Source: Phycisphaerales bacterium (GTDB lineage Bacteria > Planctomycetota > Phycisphaerae > Phycisphaerales > SM1A02). Taken from it: 64,000 nt of DNA. The stretch lies in contig JAKVBQ010000010.1 in NCBI GenBank assembly GCA_022447205.1, positions 17,656 through 81,655 on the forward strand. Reading direction: 5' to 3'. The translations under genes were made by a program, and so were the position numbers. This document shows positions 1 through 9,212 of the stretch, in pieces (the stretch's first letter is position 1; each line of letters begins with the position of its first letter). The notes beneath the pieces were generated by a model. The model ran no database searches, was not told where the DNA came from, and saw only the letters and a program-made list of their open reading frames with translations.

Positions 1-577
1 ACCCGATCTCGATCTCACTGCTCGAGATCGTCGGACAGCCGACCTGGAGGGGCTCACCCGTGATCGGGCACCTGATGTTCGACACGCCGCTGGCCCTGAC
101 CAGGTACGGCGCGAGGATCACTTCCTGGACGTCTGTCGGGACCTGCTGGAACTGGTGGAAGGCCACCTGGTTCGAGAAGCCGATGGGAACGTCGTTGAAG
201 GCGACGACCACCGCATCAATGGGGAGTGCGCGGCTGTTCACGAGGCAGGCTTCATTCGCAACGCCTCGTCGTGCCATCACCTGACGAGCCGCCTTCACCC
301 GCTTCTGCTCCCCTGGAAGTTCGTCGAAGGACGAGGCCTGCGCTTCCGTCAGGAAGAGAACGGCATGGCCACCGAACCAGCGGTTCGCCGGATTCATGCC
401 CAGTTGCTGATGACTCATCGGACACTGGTTGGCGCGTTCCCTGGCCCCGGTTGCGGTCTTCTCCAGGCCCAGACCCGCTCCCGGACTGGTGGAGTTCCTG
501 CCTTGCGTGCACCCATGGAGCAACACCGCAAGGATCAGGCAGGCTGGTGCGATGTGGTGCATCTTCATGCGGGGCAT
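1..577 (-). CDS. Lipoprotein with tandem YHS-like segments (3' end cut by window)
   Basis: The frame is open from the ATG at 577 to the left edge (192 codons, no stop), so the C-terminus is missing. AGGAG lies 6 nt before the start. The N-terminus is basic, then hydrophobic, and ends in LLHGC, a plausible lipobox, so I infer an envelope lipoprotein. The mature part contains spaced segments beginning CPMS, CLVN and CPITGEPL. The first two are each followed by a stretch resembling the YHS/TRASH fold (for example AFNDVPIGFSNQVAFHQF), but the second cysteine pair of a metal-binding YHS site is absent. Function unknown; a degenerate metal-binding or structural repeat is my inference. It is divergent from ahcY. 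Confidence 0.7.
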   Translation of the reverse strand, partial: MPRMKMHHIAPACLILAVLLHGCTQGRNSTSPGAGLGLEKTATGARERANQCPMSHQQLGMNPANRWFGGHAVLFLTEAQASSFDELPGEQKRVKAARQVMARRGVANEACLVNSRALPIDAVVVAFNDVPIGFSNQVAFHQFQQVPTDVQEVILAPYLVRASGVSNIRCPITGEPLQVGCPTISSSEIEIG

Positions 578-788
578 GCTCGACTCCTGGTGCCCACTGC
601 CGTGCAGTGGACCGGCTGAGCGTACCACCCTGATGATCGAGGTGGGGCTGTCCAGAGACTTGCCTCATGCCCTTGATCTGCCTACCATCAGAAACCATCC
701 GATCATCCGGATGAACGGATGAAGGGGTCCGGTATCTGTACCAGGGCTCCAGCTTCGCTCCTTACTCTCTCTCCTAGGGAACAGCGCC

Positions 789-2294
789 TTGACTGCTCAG
801 TCCACCACACCATCTGCCACGTTCATGTCGACCAATCTTCCGCTTGATGCCGGTCTTCCCTACAAGGTCCAGGATCTTTCGCCCGACACGGTTCGCTTCG
901 GGCGCAAGGAGATGGAGCTCGCCGAGCATGAGATGCCCGGCCTCATGGCGCTCCGCAAGGAATACGCCGGGAAGAAGCCCCTCGAGGGCGCTCGAATCAC
1001 CGGATCGCTGCACATGACGATCCAGACCGCGGTCCTCATCGAGACCCTGACGGCGCTCGGTGCCGAGGTCCGTTGGGCCAGCTGCAACATCTTCTCCACC
1101 CAGGACCATGCCGCAGCCGCGGTTGCGGTCGGACCGAACGGGACCGCCGAGAACCCCGCGGGGATCCCGGTGTTCGCCTGGAAGGGTGAGACCCTGGAGG
1201 AGTACTGGTGGTGCACCTTCCAGGCCCTCAACTGGCCGGACGGCAAGGGACCGAACCTGATCCTCGACGACGGGGGTGACGCGACCCTGCTCGTCCACAA
1301 GGGGCTCGAATTCGAGAAGTCCGGTGCCATTCCGTCCCCGGACACCACCGACAACGCCGAGTTCAAGGTCGTCCTCGAGCTGCTCGCCGCCGTGCGGGAT
1401 CATGACGATGCCTACTGGAGCAGGACCGCTCCCAACATTCGTGGCGTCTCCGAGGAGACCACCACCGGCGTGCACCGTCTCTACCAGATGGCCGAGGAAG
1501 GCTCCCTGCTCTTCCCCGCGATCAACGTCAACGATGCCGTCACCAAGAGCAAGTTCGACAACCTCTATGGCTGTCGTCACTCCCTGGTCGACGGGATCAT
1601 GCGCGCCACTGACGTGATGCTCTCGGGCAAGGTCGCTCTGGTCTGCGGGTACGGTGATGTCGGCAAGGGCTGTGCCCAGAGCCTTCGTGGGCAGGGATGC
1701 CGGGTGAAGATCACCGAGATCGACCCGATCTGCGCCCTTCAGGCCTGCATGGAAGGGTTCGAGGTGGTTCGCCTCGAGGACGAGGTCGACAACATCGATC
1801 TCTTCGTCACCACCACCGGCAACTTCAACATCATCACCGCGGACCACATGTCGCGGATGAAGCACAACGCGATCGTCGGCAACATCGGTCACTTCGACAA
1901 CGAGATCGACATGGCCGGTCTGGAGACGACCTCCGGCGCGGAACGCATCAACATCAAGCCCCAGGTCGACGAGTGGAAGTTCCCCGACGGTCACTCGATC
2001 ATCGTGCTCGCCGAGGGTCGTCTGCTGAACCTCGGTTGCGCGACCGGTCACCCCTCCTTCGTCATGAGCGCATCCTTCACCAACCAGGTGCTCGCTCAGA
2101 TCGAGCTGCATGACAATGCCGAGAGCTACGATCGCACGAGCGTCGTGACCCTCCCCAAGCACCTCGATGAACGCGTCGCCCGTCTCCACCTCACGCAGCT
2201 CGGTGCGAACCTCACCACGCTGACCCAGGAGCAGGCGGACTACATCAGCGTCCCGGTCGACGGCCCTTACAAGCCCGAACACTATCGCTACTGA
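789..2294 (+). CDS. ahcY: Adenosylhomocysteinase (SAH hydrolase)
   Basis: It hydrolyses S-adenosylhomocysteine to adenosine and homocysteine in the methyl cycle (cytosolic, NAD-bound). The family signature near the N-terminus is [19 protein letters not shown]. An NAD-binding [15 protein letters not shown] motif sits around residue 285, and the protein ends in KPEHYRY, the conserved C-terminal lysine/tyrosine tail that reaches into the partner subunit. At 501 aa it fits bacterial forms. I use the TTG at 789 because AGGGA precedes it by about 8 nt. The in-frame ATG at 825 has no Shine-Dalgarno but starts closer to the conserved part and remains possible. It is monocistronic, closed by a strong terminator. 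I looked for a SAH riboswitch in 578-788 and found none. Confidence 0.96.
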   Translation: MTAQSTTPSATFMSTNLPLDAGLPYKVQDLSPDTVRFGRKEMELAEHEMPGLMALRKEYAGKKPLEGARITGSLHMTIQTAVLIETLTALGAEVRWASCNIFSTQDHAAAAVAVGPNGTAENPAGIPVFAWKGETLEEYWWCTFQALNWPDGKGPNLILDDGGDATLLVHKGLEFEKSGAIPSPDTTDNAEFKVVLELLAAVRDHDDAYWSRTAPNIRGVSEETTTGVHRLYQMAEEGSLLFPAINVNDAVTKSKFDNLYGCRHSLVDGIMRATDVMLSGKVALVCGYGDVGKGCAQSLRGQGCRVKITEIDPICALQACMEGFEVVRLEDEVDNIDLFVTTTGNFNIITADHMSRMKHNAIVGNIGHFDNEIDMAGLETTSGAERINIKPQVDEWKFPDGHSIIVLAEGRLLNLGCATGHPSFVMSASFTNQVLAQIELHDNAESYDRTSVVTLPKHLDERVARLHLTQLGANLTTLTQEQADYISVPVDGPYKPEHYRY

Positions 2295-2320
2295 ATCACC
2301 TTCTCCGGATATCCGATCAC

Positions 2321-2355
2321 GAGGCGGGAAGCCATCGGCTTCCCGCCTCCTTTTT
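2321..2355 (+). terminator. Rho-independent terminator of ahcY
   Basis: A perfect 13-bp stem (GAGGCGGGAAGCC / GGCTTCCCGCCTC) with a 3-nt loop is followed by CTTTTT. It lies 26 nt after the ahcY stop codon. Confidence 0.93.
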
Positions 2356-2400
2356 GTGTCGTGTACCATCCATCCGGTTCCTGACCGATGGAGGCCATGC

Positions 2401-3186
2401 ATGCCGTCATTCCTGCACTTCCTCGTCCTGTGCCTGTATTCGGGCTTCCTGTCGGTCGCCGGTGCGGCCCAGGACACCGTCCGTTCCTTCACCCCGACGG
2501 CCGACTACGAGGTCCACGACATCCGGGGCTGGACGGTCCGTGTGAATCCCGAACTGACCGACCACGACCCAGGTCTCGAGCGCGATGTCCTCGAATTGAT
2601 CGATCACCAGCTCTACGGCGTCACGCGGGTGATACCGGCGCCCGCGCTCGAACGACTTCGGGACGTGGAGATCTGGGTGGAGCTCGACATGCACCTGACC
2701 GAGTGCATGTGCTACCACCCATCGAAGGGGTGGCTGATCCCCAACGGCTACAACCCCGACAAGGAAGGGACGGTCGAGGTCGGCAACGCGCGTGCCTTCC
2801 TGCAATGGACCCGAGGCCAGCCCTGGATGGTGCTGCACGAGCTCGCCCATGGCTACCACCACCAGGTCTTCGGCTTCGATCACGAACCGATCGCACAGGC
2901 TCACCGCCGCATGCTGGAGTCCGGGATCTACGACAAGGTGCAGCACATCAGTGGTGCACTGCGCCGTCACTACGGTCTGACCGATCCCATGGAATACTTC
3001 GCCGAAGCGACCGAGGCGCTGTTCGGAACGAATGATTTCCACCCCTTCGTCCGGAGTGAGCTCTTCGAGATCGATCCCGAGGGAGCGGAAGTCGTCCGAC
3101 GTTGCTGGTTCGAACCGCCGCAAGAGCCTGATGAAGAGGCATCGCCGGTGTCAGGCCGGGATGAACCGGAAGGGACTGCACCTTGA
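2401..3186 (+). CDS. Secreted HExxH metallopeptidase-like protein
   Basis: A 261-residue protein with a signal peptide (about residues 1-24, cleavage after GAA). HELAH is at residues 146-150, inside VLHELAHGYHHQVFGF, and a downstream EYFAEATEALFG could give a third, glutamate zinc ligand as in gluzincins. CMCYHPSKGW and GYNPDKEGTVEV look like conserved structural segments. I do not recognise a named peptidase family; the motif supports a zinc-peptidase fold but substrate and activity are unknown. Start chosen at ATG 2401 (GGAGG 6 nt upstream) rather than 2356, which would put extra residues before the signal peptide and lie against the ahcY terminator. Its stop overlaps the start of the following lipoprotein gene, suggesting coupled expression. 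Confidence 0.82.
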   Translation: MPSFLHFLVLCLYSGFLSVAGAAQDTVRSFTPTADYEVHDIRGWTVRVNPELTDHDPGLERDVLELIDHQLYGVTRVIPAPALERLRDVEIWVELDMHLTECMCYHPSKGWLIPNGYNPDKEGTVEVGNARAFLQWTRGQPWMVLHELAHGYHHQVFGFDHEPIAQAHRRMLESGIYDKVQHISGALRRHYGLTDPMEYFAEATEALFGTNDFHPFVRSELFEIDPEGAEVVRRCWFEPPQEPDEEASPVSGRDEPEGTAP

Positions 3187-3986
3187 CCCGCTGCCTTGCC
3201 CCGAGTCTCGCGATCCTGCTGCTCGGTGGGGGATGTGACGAATCCGCCCAACCCAATCGAGCGGTCACGTCATCCGGCCGAACCTCGGCCCCGGTCGGTG
3301 CCGGTACTGGAGATCCCGTCCTCGTCGAGGGGAACCTCCGGCTCGAGGCCGACCAGCTCTTCATCGGTGAGGTCACCCAGTGCGGGGAGCCCTCGGTCCA
3401 TTCCGTTCGGTTGCACAACATCGGCGACTCGGACGAAACCGTCCTTCGGACGATCTCAAGCTGCGGTTGTGCTCGAATCGACCTCGCGCCGGGAACCGTC
3501 GTGCCTGCCGGTGGCCACATCGACATCCCGATCATCCTCAAGGCGTGGGGAGCTGCCCGTCGCAAGGCGCATGACGTCCGGTTGATCCTCTCCGGGGACC
3601 GACTCGGCCCGCTCCTCCGCATGGATGTCGAGATCACTTCGCCGCTGCGGACCATTCCCAGCGCCGCCCAGCAGGCGCTGCATCCGGACGGCAGGGTTCG
3701 GGTGGTGGGTTCCTCCGAAGCGACCTTCCAGGTGCTCGGTGTGGAGCCGCCGCTGCCGGTTCGGATCGAGCCCGACCTCGCTCACGTGGGGGTGGTGTTC
3801 GACTGGGACGCGGTCGCCGACTGGACGGAATCACCCGAGGGTCGGGACCATCCGGCGGTGGCTCGCTCCGAGGACGGATCCTGGGATCGCATCACCCTGC
3901 ATGTCCTCACCGACCACCCGGAGTGCGAACGCCTGACGCTGGAGCTCTACGGCCCTCGGCACCAGTCCCCGGTCTGGCTCAAGTGA
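3183..3986 (+). CDS. DUF1573-domain lipoprotein
   Basis: A 267-residue predicted lipoprotein: LAILLLGGGC gives a lipobox near residue 18. Residues about 50-145 resemble DUF1573: an extracytoplasmic immunoglobulin-like strand pattern with SVRLHNIGDSDETV, then ISSCGCARIDLAPGTVVPAG. The paired CGC cysteine motif is the hallmark of that family. The C-terminal half is not recognised. The start is TTG, overlapping the previous stop as TTGA, so translation is probably coupled to the upstream peptidase-like gene and the two may act together at the cell envelope. The gene ends 21 nt from the convergent thiolase gene. Family function is not established. Confidence 0.8.
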   Translation: MTRCLAPSLAILLLGGGCDESAQPNRAVTSSGRTSAPVGAGTGDPVLVEGNLRLEADQLFIGEVTQCGEPSVHSVRLHNIGDSDETVLRTISSCGCARIDLAPGTVVPAGGHIDIPIILKAWGAARRKAHDVRLILSGDRLGPLLRMDVEITSPLRTIPSAAQQALHPDGRVRVVGSSEATFQVLGVEPPLPVRIEPDLAHVGVVFDWDAVADWTESPEGRDHPAVARSEDGSWDRITLHVLTDHPECERLTLELYGPRHQSPVWLK

Positions 3987-4007
3987 CGCCTGCGTTCCTT
4001 CCAGCCG

Positions 4008-5189
4008 TCAGGCCGTCTCGACAAGCATGCTCACCGCGTTGCCGCCGCCCAGGCACAGGCTTGCGATCCCACGCGTGCCTCCGGTCCGCTTGAGCTGGTG
4101 GATCAGGGTGGTGAGGACGCGGGCTCCGCTGGCACCGATCGGATGGCCGAGCGCGATGCCGCCGCCGCAGACGTTCAGGCGGTCCTCCGGAACCCCGAGA
4201 TGCTTGATGTCGGCAAGCACCTGGGCCGCGAACGCCTCGTTGATCTCGAAGAGATCGATGTCCCCGACGGAGAGTCCGTTGCGTTCCAGCAGGGCTTCGA
4301 TGCCGATCGCCGGTGCGAAGAAGAGTTCCTTGGGCGGGGTGCCGGCGGTGTTGTAGTCGACGATCGTCGCAAGCGGGGTGGCACCGAGTTCCGCGGCCCG
4401 TTCCGCGCTCGTCACGACGAGGGCCGCCGCTCCGTCGGAGATCTGGCTTGCGTTGCCGGCGGTCACCGACCCTTCCTTGGAGAAGGCCGGCCGCAGCTTC
4501 GCCAGTGCATCGGGAGTCGATCCGGCACGGAAACCCTCGTCCTGGTCGAGGCCTGCCCTGGCCTTGCACTCCTCGGCCGTCATCGGTGCGACCTCGGTTG
4601 CGAAGTGCCCGGCCTCCCACGCGGCCTCGGCCCGGTTGTGGCTCTGGGCGCTGAATCGATCCTGTTCCTCACGGCTCACCGTATGGGCGTCCGCGATCCA
4701 TTCCGCCGCGTTCCCCATCGGCCAGTTCTCGAACGCGCAGGTGAGCCCGTCGTATGCCATGTGGTCCTGCATGGTCCCGGGTCCGTACTTGAGGCCGGTC
4801 CGCACGTGCGCGAAGTGGGGTGCGAGATCCATGTTCTCCATGCCACCGGCGACCGCGACGCCGATGTCGCCCGCACGGATCGCTCGAGCGGCCTGCATGA
4901 CGGCCTCGAGGCCCGAACCGCAGACCTTGTTGATGGTGACGGCGGTGACGGTGGGGGGGAGCTCCGCCTTCAGCGCGGCCTGACGGGCCGGGTTCTGCCC
5001 GACGCCTGCCTGCAGCACGCAGCCCATGAAGACCTCGTCGACGGCATCCGTGGCGACTCCTGCGTCCTGAAGGGCGTGCCTGATCGCGTGTGCCCCGAGG
5101 TCTGGTGCCGGGACCCGGCTGAGGCCTCCGAGGAAACGACCGATCGGGGTCCTGCGGGCGGAAAGGATCACTGGACGGGAATCGCTCAT
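4008..5189 (-). CDS. Acetyl-CoA acetyltransferase (thiolase)
   Basis: A 393-residue thiolase that condenses two acetyl-CoA to acetoacetyl-CoA, or acts in reverse on beta-ketoacyl-CoA. The catalytic nucleophile is Cys90 in NKVCGSG. NEAFAAQ, GGGIALGHPIGASGAR (active-site His) and CLGGGNA (second catalytic Cys) are all intact near the C-terminus. The length equals the usual biosynthetic class. Start at 5189 is chosen for GGAG 4 nt upstream and for alignment with family N-termini; the longer frame to 5300 has no support. No beta-oxidation or PHB gene is adjacent, so the pathway cannot be decided. It is divergent from fbp. Confidence 0.94.
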   Translation of the reverse strand: MSDSRPVILSARRTPIGRFLGGLSRVPAPDLGAHAIRHALQDAGVATDAVDEVFMGCVLQAGVGQNPARQAALKAELPPTVTAVTINKVCGSGLEAVMQAARAIRAGDIGVAVAGGMENMDLAPHFAHVRTGLKYGPGTMQDHMAYDGLTCAFENWPMGNAAEWIADAHTVSREEQDRFSAQSHNRAEAAWEAGHFATEVAPMTAEECKARAGLDQDEGFRAGSTPDALAKLRPAFSKEGSVTAGNASQISDGAAALVVTSAERAAELGATPLATIVDYNTAGTPPKELFFAPAIGIEALLERNGLSVGDIDLFEINEAFAAQVLADIKHLGVPEDRLNVCGGGIALGHPIGASGARVLTTLIHQLKRTGGTRGIASLCLGGGNAVSMLVETA

Positions 5190-5300
5190 GGGTGCTCCAT
5201 CTTGCTGGGGGGGCGGGTTTCCTGGATCAGGGATCATACCGCAGACCGAGTGTTGGACGGACAGAGCCCATATGCCGACAATGGAGGTATGGGCGAACAC

Positions 5301-6299
5301 ATGGATTCAATCGAAAAACTTGTCCCGGACAACCTCACCTCCCTCCAGACCCATGTTCTGGCCGAGGAGGCGAAGTATCCGGAGGCCACCGGTGACTTCT
5401 CCTGGATCATCTCCGCGATCTCGCTTGCCGGGAAGACCATCGCCAACAAGGTGCGTCGTGCCCGGCTCGAGAACGTCCTCGGGTCGCACGGCACCGAGAA
5501 CGTGCAGGGCGAGGTGCAGCAGAAGCTGGACGTGATCGCCAACGAGGTCCTCCTGCGCTGCCTGGGTGAGCGGGCCTCCATCGCGGTGCTTGCTTCCGAA
5601 GAGGATCAGGAACCGTTGATCCTTCGCTCCGGGAAGGAGGGCGGGAAGTACTGCGTCCTCTTCGATCCCCTTGATGGCTCGAGCAATCTCGATGTCGCGG
5701 TCGGTGTCGGAACGATCTTCACCGTCCTGCGGAACGACCCCAACGTGAAGAATGCGGAGCAGACCGTCTGCCAGACGGGCGTGCAGCAGGTGGCTGCCGG
5801 GTACATCCTCTACGGGTCGTCGACCATCCTGGTCCTGACCACCGGCCATGGGGTCGACATGTTCGTGCTCGACCAGGCGATCGGCTCCTTCCTGCATGTG
5901 AAGCAGGGGCTGCGCATCCCCCCGGGGAACAAGACCTATTCCGTGAACGAGGCTTACGCGGAGCAGTTCCCCACCGGCTATCGAACCTACCTGCAGTGGG
6001 CGCATGAACAGGGCTACTCGAGCCGATACATCGGATCGATGGTCGCCGACGTTCATCGGATCCTGATGCGAGGTGGTGTCTTCCTCTACCCGTCGACGAC
6101 GAAGAACCCGGGGGGCAAGCTGCGCCTGCTCTACGAGGCGAACCCCATGGCGATGATCATCGAACAGGCGGGTGGCCTGGCCTACAGCGGTCCCCAGCGG
6201 ACCCTCGAGGTCGTGCCGACCGAGCTCCACGCTCGGGTTCCCGTGCTCCTCGGGAGCCCCGAGGAGGTCGAAAGCGTTCGCCGTTTCAGTCAGGAATGA
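5301..6299 (+). CDS. fbp: Fructose-1,6-bisphosphatase class I
   Basis: It dephosphorylates fructose-1,6-bisphosphate in gluconeogenesis. DPLDGSSNLDVAVGVGTIF is the metal- and substrate-binding signature of class I FBPases; GDFSWIISAISLAGKTIANKV near the N-terminus and KLRLLYEANPMA near the C-terminus are also typical. The length, 332 residues, is normal. Start is uncertain: GGAGG at 5283-5287 is 13 nt before ATG 5301 and only 1 nt before the in-frame ATG 5289, so I prefer 5301. A PPi-linked phosphofructokinase elsewhere in the window (52.3 kb) catalyses the opposite step reversibly. Confidence 0.95.
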   Translation: MDSIEKLVPDNLTSLQTHVLAEEAKYPEATGDFSWIISAISLAGKTIANKVRRARLENVLGSHGTENVQGEVQQKLDVIANEVLLRCLGERASIAVLASEEDQEPLILRSGKEGGKYCVLFDPLDGSSNLDVAVGVGTIFTVLRNDPNVKNAEQTVCQTGVQQVAAGYILYGSSTILVLTTGHGVDMFVLDQAIGSFLHVKQGLRIPPGNKTYSVNEAYAEQFPTGYRTYLQWAHEQGYSSRYIGSMVADVHRILMRGGVFLYPSTTKNPGGKLRLLYEANPMAMIIEQAGGLAYSGPQRTLEVVPTELHARVPVLLGSPEEVESVRRFSQE

Positions 6300-6308
6300 C
6301 CGGCCGGT

Positions 6309-7868
6309 TCAGGAGAAACCGCCTGTTTCCTTGAGTTGGAAGTCCCAGATTCGTCCGAGCGCCTCGGCGTCGAGCGACTGGAGCCCGTTCATCCGATCGA
6401 TCACGGGGCCCGGCTCCTCGAGCGCGAGCATGCCCATGTGTTCGAATTTCGTGGCGAGGATCGAGTCCAGGTCCGCGCTCGTGTTCCGGGCGTGTCCGGA
6501 GGGATACATGACGAGGCTCGAGTCATGCTCGGTGCCGTCGTTCATCCGGATCACCATCGAGGTCGGGATGCCGTCCGGGTACCGCCGGTCGTACTCATCA
6601 CCGCCATGTTCGAACTCGATGCGTTCCATGATGGAACGGGTGCCTTCATCGAAGAGGGCCTCATCCGAGTAGTCCTCGGGCAGCAGCATCAGCGCCTTCC
6701 ACACCCCGTCGTTGTCCTTCGGCAGCGAGCCTGCGGCCATCACGGCCTTCTGAAGCTTCCGGGCGACGATGTAGACCATCGAGTGATCCGCCGACTGGCG
6801 ATTGCGGGGGTCCCGCTTGGCCGGGTCCCCGATGATGCCGAACGCCGGTTCGTACGCGACCACCCTGATCGAGGCGATGTCGCCCGGGTTCTCGGCGATT
6901 TCAGGATGTGCAATCAGAAGATCCACGAGCCCCTGGAGTGCTCCGGCTGACTGGTGTTCGTACAGGCCGAGCTTGAAGTGCATCCCCATCACCGCGAAGT
7001 CGTCGCCTTCATGGGAGAGCATCAGGTCGAAGGGACTGTCGCCGTTGGTCGGCTCGAACTGCCGCCAGATCGCCTCCGGATTCCGGAAGATGTCCTTGGG
7101 GCCCTGGAAGCCGCGCATGGCGCGTTGCATGGAGATGATCGCCGCTTCCGTGGAGATCGCGGCGGAAGCTCCCTTGGAATCACTGAGTTCCTTGCCCGCT
7201 CGAATCGCGCGCCAGGGGATGAAATGCGCCACGGTCATCCCGATCGCCGATTCGATCTCTTCCGCCGTGGCCCCGAGCATCGCGCCGTAGACGGCTGCGC
7301 TGGCGATGGCTCCATGGACGACGTGGTCGATCTTGTAGCTCTTCAGGCTGAAGACCTCGGCCAACCTCCCTCGGATCTCGTCGTGGAGCACCATTGCGAG
7401 GAGGGCGTCCTCGCCACTCCGACCGGCGAGCTGTGCCGCGGCGATCGCGACCGCATAGAAGTCGTTGTGTCCGAACTCGCCTGCGGTGTGCCCGAGTTCG
7501 GGTCGATAGCCGAAGTTCGTCCCGTTGGAATCCCATTCCCTGACCGCCGAACAGTTGGCGAGGATCGCCTTTTCGGGGGCGACGGTGGCTCGTGATCCGA
7601 ACGGGGGGACCCCGCCCTCCCGACCGTAGTCCAGTGCTTCGTCACGCAAGGTGGTCGGGGCGTTCGTGCCCAGTGCAAGCGCGGAGAGACCGCAGAGGAC
7701 ACTGTCCGTGAAGAAGAGCAGGGTGCGATCCAGGACCGCCCTGGAGGGACGACCGTTTCCCTCACCCGATGTCCCGAGGAACTCGATCGCGAACCGACCG
7801 ATCCCCAATGCCTGGTTCTCGTTTCCGGGGATCATGGTCGCCGTGGAAGGAGGGGTCACGCTCGGCAT
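6309..7868 (-). CDS. MmgE/PrpD family protein (2-methylcitrate dehydratase-like)
   Basis: A 519-residue protein of the MmgE/PrpD superfamily, which includes 2-methylcitrate dehydratase and cis-aconitate decarboxylase. Supporting segments are LANCSAVREWDSNGT, the HNDFYAVAIAAAQLAG helix, HVVHGAIASAAVYGAMLG, and the later DPRNRQSADHSMVYIVARKL. Start at 7868 has GGAG 9 nt upstream. No citrate synthase (prpC), prpB or mutase gene is adjacent, so a methylcitrate-cycle role is only a family-based guess. The stop lies 9 nt from the convergent fbp stop. Confidence 0.87.
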   Translation of the reverse strand: MPSVTPPSTATMIPGNENQALGIGRFAIEFLGTSGEGNGRPSRAVLDRTLLFFTDSVLCGLSALALGTNAPTTLRDEALDYGREGGVPPFGSRATVAPEKAILANCSAVREWDSNGTNFGYRPELGHTAGEFGHNDFYAVAIAAAQLAGRSGEDALLAMVLHDEIRGRLAEVFSLKSYKIDHVVHGAIASAAVYGAMLGATAEEIESAIGMTVAHFIPWRAIRAGKELSDSKGASAAISTEAAIISMQRAMRGFQGPKDIFRNPEAIWRQFEPTNGDSPFDLMLSHEGDDFAVMGMHFKLGLYEHQSAGALQGLVDLLIAHPEIAENPGDIASIRVVAYEPAFGIIGDPAKRDPRNRQSADHSMVYIVARKLQKAVMAAGSLPKDNDGVWKALMLLPEDYSDEALFDEGTRSIMERIEFEHGGDEYDRRYPDGIPTSMVIRMNDGTEHDSSLVMYPSGHARNTSADLDSILATKFEHMGMLALEEPGPVIDRMNGLQSLDAEALGRIWDFQLKETGGFS

Positions 7869-7906
7869 CTCTTGGTGCTCCGTTCGGGGTGGTCGGGAAA
7901 GGGAGG

Positions 7907-7912
7907 ATTGTA
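7907..7912 (-). promoter_or_regulatory. Candidate -10 box for the MmgE/PrpD gene
   Basis: TACAAT on the minus strand lies 38 nt upstream of the start, leaving a short leader that contains the Shine-Dalgarno. No clear -35 element is visible. Confidence 0.4.
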
Positions 7913-7992
7913 CAGCCCAGATCGAATCGGGCGAGTGGATGGAAAATGCGAGCAATTGGTGTTGGAACATCAACTTTCCCCTCGAGTTGCGC

Positions 7993-7998
7993 TATGGT
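7993..7998 (+). promoter_or_regulatory. Candidate -10 box, leaderless start of dioxygenase gene
   Basis: TATGGT ends 7 nt before the ATG at 8006. A transcript starting at the usual distance would begin at or next to the start codon. No Shine-Dalgarno is present. Confidence 0.4.
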
Positions 7999-8005
7999 TC
8001 CTCAG

Positions 8006-9148
8006 ATGTCCACGACCAACGTCACGGCACCAGAGCAGACCGAGTCGATCGATGTGATCGACGGCGGGGAGGCCGTGGTCGTGGTTCGGGACGGTGTCAC
8101 CCGACGATTTCCCTCGCGCTGGCTTCGACTGCTGGTGAGCGGAACCGGGAACGTGGATCCGGCGAGCGGGCACCGGCTGTTCGACTCGGTCTCCCTTCCT
8201 TCCGAATTCAAGGTCCGTTCCGCCACCTACCTGGAGGAGAGCGGCCAGTGGGAGATCCGTTTCGAAGGCGAGACCCGAGGGACTCCGATCGATCTCGAGC
8301 GTCTTCTCGTCTCGACGGTCATCGAGGAGATCGACGGACCCGAACGGACGCCGTTCAGTTCCGCGGATCCGCCATCAAGGGCCGTCGACTACGAGATGCT
8401 CGAGGCCCCTGCAGCACTGAGGTCATTCCTCGACACCCTGCTTCGCCGAGGCTATGCGCGGGTTCGTGACGTGCCCCGTTCCAGCACCGAGCTTGAGCGT
8501 TTCACGCGCAGGCTTCGGCTTGAACAGGGCCTGCTCCCGCCGGGATGCTTCGAGGAGGCGTTCTCGGGTGACAGGGATGGGGATGATCCTTCTTCCCTTC
8601 ATGCCTCGGTTCACACCGATTCTCCGTACCGTGACCCTGTTCCGGCCTTCCATCTTCGACTCTGTCTCGAGTCATCTGGGAAGGGCGGTGAGATGATCGT
8701 CGCCGACGGCATGTCGATCGCGGCGACGCTTGCCACCGAGGAACCCTTCGCAGCGGTCGAGCTGGCACGTTGGCCGATGCTCTTCGCTCGTCAGGGAGCA
8801 AAGGATGATCTCCGCAGGGCCGTTCCCATGCTCGAGATGACTCAGGATGGCGGCTTGCAGCGGATCACCTTCAACGATCGTGCGGCCATCGACTTCACCT
8901 GTCCCGATGATCGCCTGCCGGTCTGCGCAGGTGCCTATGACACGCTTGCTCGGATCGTCCAGCGCGAAGGCCTGCAGAACCGATTCCGGGTCCAGCCGGG
9001 AGATCTCCTGATCGTCGACAACGAACGTGTCCTCCATGGTCACCTGCCCTTGATCGGTTCGGGATCACAGCGGCACGCCTGCGGATACGTGGGGCGCGGC
9101 GACCTGATGAGCACCTGGCGACGTGCTCGTTCCGGCCTTCTGGATTGA
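8006..9148 (+). CDS. Gamma-butyrobetaine dioxygenase-like Fe(II)/2-oxoglutarate oxygenase
   Basis: A 380-residue protein of the TauD/TfdA superfamily, closest in layout to gamma-butyrobetaine dioxygenases. The N-terminal subdomain (about residues 15-70) carries FPSRWLRL, the pattern of the GBBH-like N domain, but the zinc cysteines usually found there are missing. The catalytic part has the HxD pair His203/Asp205 (HTDSPYRDP) and a distal His344 in DNERVLHGH, completing the iron facial triad. The substrate is not known; no carnitine genes are near. ATG 8006 is used because a -10-like box sits 7 nt ahead; ATG 7994 is also in frame. Divergent from the MmgE/PrpD gene and closed by a terminator. 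Confidence 0.83.
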   Translation: MSTTNVTAPEQTESIDVIDGGEAVVVVRDGVTRRFPSRWLRLLVSGTGNVDPASGHRLFDSVSLPSEFKVRSATYLEESGQWEIRFEGETRGTPIDLERLLVSTVIEEIDGPERTPFSSADPPSRAVDYEMLEAPAALRSFLDTLLRRGYARVRDVPRSSTELERFTRRLRLEQGLLPPGCFEEAFSGDRDGDDPSSLHASVHTDSPYRDPVPAFHLRLCLESSGKGGEMIVADGMSIAATLATEEPFAAVELARWPMLFARQGAKDDLRRAVPMLEMTQDGGLQRITFNDRAAIDFTCPDDRLPVCAGAYDTLARIVQREGLQNRFRVQPGDLLIVDNERVLHGHLPLIGSGSQRHACGYVGRGDLMSTWRRARSGLLD

Positions 9149-9212
9149 GCGCGAATCCGCCTCTTTATGGACCGGGGATGCCCTGAATCACCGGAAAACG
9201 ATGCTATTCGGA

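Noticed and set aside
578..788. Possible SAH riboswitch ahead of ahcY
   Set aside because: The conserved core (GAGGAGCGCTGC type) is absent, and the leader shows no matching stem arrangement.
774..2492. Long minus-strand frame opposite ahcY (572 codons)
   Set aside because: Shadow of ahcY: composition is His/Gly/Val/Asp-rich with no motif, while the plus strand encodes a complete enzyme.
4098..5300. N-terminal extension of fbp by 401 codons
   Set aside because: It runs opposite the thiolase gene; the FBPase family starts near 5301.
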